From Pirellulales bacterium (lineage in GTDB: Bacteria > Planctomycetota > Planctomycetia > Pirellulales > JAEUIK01): a stretch of 64,000 nt of DNA. Below the pieces are notes generated by a model. The model ran no database searches. It was not told the DNA's origin and saw only the letters and a program-made list of their open reading frames with translations. Position 1 is the first letter of the stretch; every line of letters begins with the position of its first letter. The position numbers were made by a program, and so were the translations under genes. The stretch is from positions 1-64,000 of the forward strand of contig JAIESQ010000093.1 of NCBI GenBank assembly GCA_019745975.1. The letters are read 5' to 3'. Positions 58,971-64,000 of this stretch are shown in pieces.

Positions 58971-60191
58971 CTACGAAAACGCGTTGAACTCTCGGCCTAG
59001 CAGGCTGGCGGCGATCTTGAGCTTGAGGATCTCGTCGGTCCCCTCGTAGATGCGGCAAACGCGCACATCCTGCAAGTGCCGGCCGACACGATACAGCTCC
59101 GACCAGCCTCGCCCGCCGAAAACTTGCACGGCACGGTCAGCCGCCTGCCAGGCGGCATTGGTCGCGAAGAACTTGGCTTGCGCCACTTGAATGTCGGCCG
59201 CGGCGGCCCGCTCGGCGTTGTCGCGGTCGGCGTCGCTGGCAGCCTTGGCCTCGGCCGCCTTGAGCACCAGCGCCTCGCTGGCGACACGCGCCATTTCGAT
59301 TTCGGCCAAATGCTCCTGCACGAGTTGGTGCTTGCCGATTAGCTTGCCGTGCTGCGAGCGCGTCCGGCTATAGTTGAGCGCTTCAGCCAGGCAATCTTCG
59401 ATTACGCCCAGGCAGCCGGCGGCCACGCTCAATCTACCGGAGACGAGCGTGCCCATCGCGATACGGAAGCCGTTCCCTTCGCCCCCTAACAGATTCTCCA
59501 CCGGCACCGGGTGATCGACCATTTCAAACATGCCGGTGTTGGCCGTATACATACCCGGCTTCGAGTGCAGCTCCTCGCGGACGAAGGTGTCGCCGGCGGT
59601 TTCGATGATGAACGCGCTCATCCGGCGCTGGGGGCCGCTCTTGTCGGCCGGATAACCAAAGCCGACGACCACATCAGCGATGCTGCCGTTGGAGATCAGG
59701 TATTTGACGCCGTTGAGCAGGTAACGATCACCGTCGCGGCGGTAGGTGGTTGTCATTTCCAGCGGGTTCGAGCCGGCGTCGGGCTCGGTCAGTCCGAAGG
59801 CCATCACTAATTCACCGGCCGCGGAGCGAGGCAAGTAGCGTTCCTGTTGCTGACGATTGCCGTACCGCAGGATCGGATATTGCCCGATCGACGTCTGCCC
59901 TGAAAAGAACGTGCGCACGCCGGTCCCCTCACGGCCGATGCGGGCCAGCGCCCTGGCGTACGTCACATAGTCGGCGCCGCGCCCGCCCAAATCGACCGGC
60001 AGCGGCATGCCCAACAGGTTGTGCTTGAGGGCCAGTCGCTGGATATCGGGATTGAAGCGCCGTTCGAGATAGCAGAGTTCTTCCAATGGGCGAAGCTCTT
60101 CGCAGTAGGCCTCGACATCCGCCAAGATCGCGGCGCGTGCGCTGGCTTCAGCAGTCTTGTGAGCAGAGTCCGCCTTCATCGTTGCCGCCAA
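58971..60191 (-). CDS. Acyl-CoA dehydrogenase
   Basis: MAFGLTEPDAGSNPLEMTTTYRRDGDRYLLNGVKYLISNGSIADV...QVFGGRGWSELYRVGRHLQDVRVCRIYEGTDEILKLKIA. Confidence 0.95.
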   Translation of the reverse strand: MAATMKADSAHKTAEASARAAILADVEAYCEELRPLEELCYLERRFNPDIQRLALKHNLLGMPLPVDLGGRGADYVTYARALARIGREGTGVRTFFSGQTSIGQYPILRYGNRQQQERYLPRSAAGELVMAFGLTEPDAGSNPLEMTTTYRRDGDRYLLNGVKYLISNGSIADVVVGFGYPADKSGPQRRMSAFIIETAGDTFVREELHSKPGMYTANTGMFEMVDHPVPVENLLGGEGNGFRIAMGTLVSGRLSVAAGCLGVIEDCLAEALNYSRTRSQHGKLIGKHQLVQEHLAEIEMARVASEALVLKAAEAKAASDADRDNAERAAAADIQVAQAKFFATNAAWQAADRAVQVFGGRGWSELYRVGRHLQDVRVCRIYEGTDEILKLKIAASLLGREFNAFS

Positions 60192-60245
60192 TCCTCGGAG
60201 TTATCGCCAATGCGGCGCGTCCCAATTCGCGCCAGCAAGTCAATT

Positions 60246-61205
60246 CTAGCCCGCCGGTCGAGCGTCTCGGGCGTCGGCCGCGAGCAGTTCCTGCAGGTGT
60301 GCCTCGACCGAGCCCGCCAATGCGCTCGTGTTATAACCTCCTTCGAGCACGCTCACGAGCCGGCCGCTGGCGTGGGTGTCGGCAATCTCGCAAACCAGCC
60401 GCGTCAGTGGCTGAAAATCTTCGATCTCCAGCTCCAGCGACCCGACCGGATCGTCGCGGTGAGCGTCGAAGCCGGCGCTGACGAGCACCAACTGCGGTCG
60501 CAGCTTGTCGGCGAACTTGGCGAGTCGTGCTTCAAACTGCTGCACATAGTCGTGGCGCGGCGTCCCGAACGGGACCGGCAGATTGAGCGTGCTTCCCAAC
60601 CCTTCGCCCGAGCCGGTTTCGTCCCAGTCCCCCGTGCCGGGATAGAAGGGCCAGCGATGGATCGAAAAGAAACCGACGCGAGGATCGGTCCAGAAAGCGT
60701 CTTGCGTGCCGTTTCCGTGATGTACGTCCCAATCGACGACGAGCACGCGATCGAGGCCGAGCTCGTCGGTGGCCATCCGCGCGCCGATCGCTACGTTGCC
60801 GAACAGGCAGAAACCCATCGCGTGATCCTTCAAAGCATGGTGCCCTGGAGGACGCACAAGGCACAGTGCGCGGCGATCCTGACCGCTTACCACACGCGTC
60901 ACGGCGTCGATCACGGCGCCGGCGGCCAGTAGGGCAACGTCGTAAGATGCCCTGGACACGACCGTGTCGGCTTCGATCAGGCCACCCCCCGCCGCCGCGA
61001 AGCGGGCAACCTCGTCGATGTAGTTTCGGCCATGCACGCGGGTCAGCGCATCAACCGAGGCTTCGGACCATTCCACCTGTCGACACTGCGCCGCCAAACC
61101 GGTGCGCTCCAGGTGGCGATGGATTTGCCGAATCCGCTCGGCGCGCTCGGGATGGCGACCCGTCTCGTGGTCCAGAAAGCGGTCGGACTGATAGAGAAGT
61201 GTCAC
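60246..61205 (-). CDS. Histone deacetylase superfamily protein
   Basis: HPERAERIRQIHRHLERTGL...RPPGHHALKDHAMGFCLFGNVAIGARMA...VLVVDWDVHHGNGTQDAFW...VLVSAGFDAHRDDPVGSLEL. Confidence 0.95.
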   Translation of the reverse strand: MTLLYQSDRFLDHETGRHPERAERIRQIHRHLERTGLAAQCRQVEWSEASVDALTRVHGRNYIDEVARFAAAGGGLIEADTVVSRASYDVALLAAGAVIDAVTRVVSGQDRRALCLVRPPGHHALKDHAMGFCLFGNVAIGARMATDELGLDRVLVVDWDVHHGNGTQDAFWTDPRVGFFSIHRWPFYPGTGDWDETGSGEGLGSTLNLPVPFGTPRHDYVQQFEARLAKFADKLRPQLVLVSAGFDAHRDDPVGSLELEIEDFQPLTRLVCEIADTHASGRLVSVLEGGYNTSALAGSVEAHLQELLAADARDARPAG

Positions 61206-61540
61206 GCTGGAAGTCCTGGGATTTCGATTGTAGGGAATGCGACGCCCAAGCCGTGGTACGACGAGCTCTAAGGCCTCACTGCAGTGCGACTTTGAGCACC
61301 AGACCAGCTTGACATTCGCCGCGTTACGTTGCTAGGGTGGAAGCACGGAAGTAGTTACCCTGTAAACGCTTGGCATTCTTCTGTAAGGGGGATCGCGCCG
61401 CGAATCGTCGTGTGGGCCCCGGAGCGTCTTGGCGGCGATTTCAGCGACCTCTGCCGGGCGAGTTTCGCGCGATGCGACCCGCGTGGCGACGGCTTTTGGT
61501 TCATTGTTCGCCACCGGGTCGGTCAGTAGGATCGTCGTTC

Positions 61541-62365
61541 ATGCTAGCGTGCTGGAACCTTCGTAGCCCAAACACCCGCTGCGCAAAACTGGCGGCTTGT
61601 CGGATCGTGCTGGGCGCGCTGGCCGCGTTAGCGTTCGGGCCGATGGGGAGCGGTCAGGGAACTCCTCGGCCCGAGGATAAAAAGCCGGCAGATTGGCTCG
61701 AGGTGCCGGTCGATCCCGCGAGCGTCAGCCCACGCGCGAAGTCCGAAGCGTACAAAATGCTCAGCCAGGGGACGATCAGCGATGCGACCCTCTTCGACAA
61801 CTACTGGAAGGGATTCTTCGCCCAGCTTACCCACTGGTCGAATCGCGACTTGCTCAGCGAGATGCGGTTGACTCGCTTTAAGCTTGTCTTGCGCAACAAG
61901 AACAATGCGGCGCAAAAGCACTTGGTCGAAGACCTGGCGCTGCCGACCCTCAAGAAGATCGTGCAAAACAAGAAGTTCAGCCCGTTGGCGCGCTACAACG
62001 CGCTGCTGATGCTGGGCGATTTGAACGAGGTTGAACCTGATAGCGCCGGCCGCGGCAGCAAGGCGTTGCCCGCCGCGCTACCGATACTGGCCGAGTTTCT
62101 CGACACGAAGAAGTATCCGATCAGCGACTCGAACGACGCGCTCCGCGTGGCGGCGCTAGTAGGCATCCAGGGGCATCTCGAGCGCGGCGGTCTGGCCGAA
62201 GACCAGGTTCGTCTGGTCCGTCCGGCCCTCGAAGCGCTAGCCCGGCAGGAGCGCGCCCCCAAGGGGCGCGATCCCGAAGTGCACGGGTTCATGCAAGCCC
62301 GGGCCCAAAGTGTCATGTCCGCGCTCGATCGCGGTGTCGCGGGGCGCCGTCCGCCGGTGCGTTAG
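61541..62365 (+). CDS. Secreted hypothetical protein with helical repeats (HEAT-like)
   Basis: N-terminal signal-like CAKLAACRIVLGALAALAFGPMGSGQ; KFSPLARYNALLMLGDLNEV...ALRVAALVGIQGHL alpha-solenoid-like segments. Confidence 0.65.
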   Translation: MLACWNLRSPNTRCAKLAACRIVLGALAALAFGPMGSGQGTPRPEDKKPADWLEVPVDPASVSPRAKSEAYKMLSQGTISDATLFDNYWKGFFAQLTHWSNRDLLSEMRLTRFKLVLRNKNNAAQKHLVEDLALPTLKKIVQNKKFSPLARYNALLMLGDLNEVEPDSAGRGSKALPAALPILAEFLDTKKYPISDSNDALRVAALVGIQGHLERGGLAEDQVRLVRPALEALARQERAPKGRDPEVHGFMQARAQSVMSALDRGVAGRRPPVR

Positions 62366-62429
62366 GATCACGTCGGCGGCAAACTAGTTGCGCTTTTCGC
62401 AGCGACGGCCGCGAGCACTCGTCGCGCTC

Positions 62430-63329
62430 TCACATCCAACTGCGCGCCAGCTCGTAGAGTGGTCGCAATGTCGGCCGGTAGTACATTTCACCGACATAGA
62501 GCCAATAGAGCACCTTGGCGGCAACGATGGCTCCGGTCGTCGCGAGCAGTGCCGCCAAAGCGAGGCCTTCGGCCAGACGCATCCTGAGGGGCGGATAGGG
62601 CGCGTGCCGCGCCGCGGGATCGAATCCTCGGGCTGCGACCGACGTAGCCAGCGCCGTCGCCCGCCGCAATGCCGCGGCGATCACCGGCACAAGCAGCGCG
62701 ATCCCAACCCGCATCTGTGCAAACGGCTGCCACGGACGCGTATTGATTCCCTGCCGCGCTCCACTGCGCAGCCACCGCGCTTGACGAACCGTCTGATACT
62801 CGCCCAAAACCAGCGGCACGAAGCGCAGCGACGCCACGGTCATGAAGCCGATCGCCGACGGCACACGCAACCAGGTGAGCGCCGCCAGAAGTCGCGGCGG
62901 AGTGGTCGACAAACAAACCGCCAGTCCGGCCAGTGTCACGGCGATCATACGAAGTGATTGTGCCAGGCCGTACGTCAGGCCTTCGCGATAGAGCCGCAGC
63001 CCTCCCAGTTGCCAGCCACCAAGGTTCCAGGGCGGGAGCAGGGTGACGAGCGTCGTGCGAGGTTCAGCCGCGTAGAACAGCCCTTGGCTGAGAATCGTCC
63101 CCCAGACGATCGCGGCCAGAACGAATCCTAGCAATCCCCACGCGCGCGCGGGCATCCGCAATCCGGTGATGACGACGGACGAGAGCGCGCAAAGCACGCC
63201 GAGCCCAACCACCGAATCCAATACGACGGAGAGGAGCGAGACGCAGGCGAGCCAGCAGAGTTTCATCCGCGGATCGAGATCCTCAAGCCACGCGGCGCCA
63301 CGGGCAGCGGTAAATGCTCCTGCGCTCAT
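62430..63329 (-). CDS. ECF transporter transmembrane subunit EcfT/CbiQ-like
   Basis: LDPRMKLCWLACVSLLSVVLDS; multiple TM; C-terminal RATALATSVAARGFDPAARH motif. Confidence 0.88.
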   Translation of the reverse strand: MSAGAFTAARGAAWLEDLDPRMKLCWLACVSLLSVVLDSVVGLGVLCALSSVVITGLRMPARAWGLLGFVLAAIVWGTILSQGLFYAAEPRTTLVTLLPPWNLGGWQLGGLRLYREGLTYGLAQSLRMIAVTLAGLAVCLSTTPPRLLAALTWLRVPSAIGFMTVASLRFVPLVLGEYQTVRQARWLRSGARQGINTRPWQPFAQMRVGIALLVPVIAAALRRATALATSVAARGFDPAARHAPYPPLRMRLAEGLALAALLATTGAIVAAKVLYWLYVGEMYYRPTLRPLYELARSWM

Positions 63330-64000
63330 GATTCGAGTTCCCTGCTGAGGGCTTCGACAGTCAGCCCTGCCAAGCCCAGCCGCCGCCGCAACTCCAAAAG
63401 CGGTGGAAGCCGCAGTCGCGCCTTCGCCAGCAATTCGTCGTCGGCCAAGAGTTGCGCCGGCGTGCAGTCGGCAATCAAGACGCCGTCGGCTAGGACCAAA
63501 ACGCGCCGGGCGTGTCGTGTGATGGCGCGCACGTCGTGTGTCGCAAACAACACGATCTGGTCGTCGGGCAGCGCCGCGAACAGGCGATCGACTTGATCGG
63601 CGTCCTGGCCCATGGTTGGTTCGTCGAGCAATAGAACTGGCGAGTCGAGCGCCAACGTTGCGGCGACAGCCACTCGCAAACGCTGCCCTTGGCTGAGAGC
63701 CAGCGGCGCGGAGTCGAGTTCGTTCGCCAGGCCGATCTGTCCGGCAAGTTGCTCGATCATGATGTCGACTGCCCGTTCATCCAGGCCACGTTCGCGCGGC
63801 GCCAGCGCCAGCTCATCGCGCACGCTGTCGCAGAAGAGCATCAAATCAGGGTTCTGCAGTACGAGGCCCGGGCGAGAGGTTCGCTGTGATCGATCGCGGT
63901 CGCGCGCGACGTGATTGTCGCTGGCGTTCGCGTCTCCGCAGACAATCGTTCCGGCGGTCGGGCGATGCAGGCCCGCGAGCACCGCCAGCAGCGTGCTCTT
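63326..64000 (-). CDS. ECF-type ABC transporter ATP-binding protein (truncated by window edge)
   Basis: VLQNPDLMLFCDSVRDELALAP, LSQGQRLRVAVAATLALDSPVLLLDEPTMGQD, LFATHDVRAITRHARRVLVLADG; ATGA overlap with the EcfT gene. Confidence 0.92.
   Translation of the reverse strand, partial: KSTLLAVLAGLHRPTAGTIVCGDANASDNHVARDRDRSQRTSRPGLVLQNPDLMLFCDSVRDELALAPRERGLDERAVDIMIEQLAGQIGLANELDSAPLALSQGQRLRVAVAATLALDSPVLLLDEPTMGQDADQVDRLFAALPDDQIVLFATHDVRAITRHARRVLVLADGVLIADCTPAQLLADDELLAKARLRLPPLLELRRRLGLAGLTVEALSRELES

Overview
The window is high-GC bacterial DNA, most likely from a planctomycete (inferred from family content and architectures, not from a search). It is mostly dense, ordinary coding sequence. 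Main blocks: an orphan nuoD; single metabolic and housekeeping genes (APC permease, TMEM175-like channel, hisA, an EF-G-like GTPase, serine acetyltransferase, redoxin/Cu-monooxygenase-like protein, tatD); a minus-strand Complex I membrane-arm cluster nuoH-J-K-L-M-N with no nuoI between H and J; a zinc-ribbon/trypsin-like protease; a large type IV pilus/type II secretion-like cluster (two GspE/PilB ATPases, PilT, GspF/PilC, four pseudopilins and a giant GspK-like protein); fliW-csrA; a cold shock protein; mqnD; a YhdT-like protein plus a sodium/solute symporter; yjbQ; a DNA pol III delta-prime subunit; an acyl-CoA dehydrogenase; a histone-deacetylase-like protein; and ECF transporter genes. The most unusual signal is in the pseudopilin operon. 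Arrays of several palindromic repeat families lie between the apparently translation-coupled start codons of three consecutive pseudopilin genes and their prepilin cleavage motifs (G|FTL / G|ISLLEV), and the reading frame stays open through every array. One array is a nested fold-back of about 206 bp. A second signal is three separate single-base frameshifts in recognisable genes within about 6 kb (near 5350, 7302 and 11103), suggesting assembly errors or local gene decay. No rRNA, convincing tRNA, CRISPR array or transposase gene was identified.
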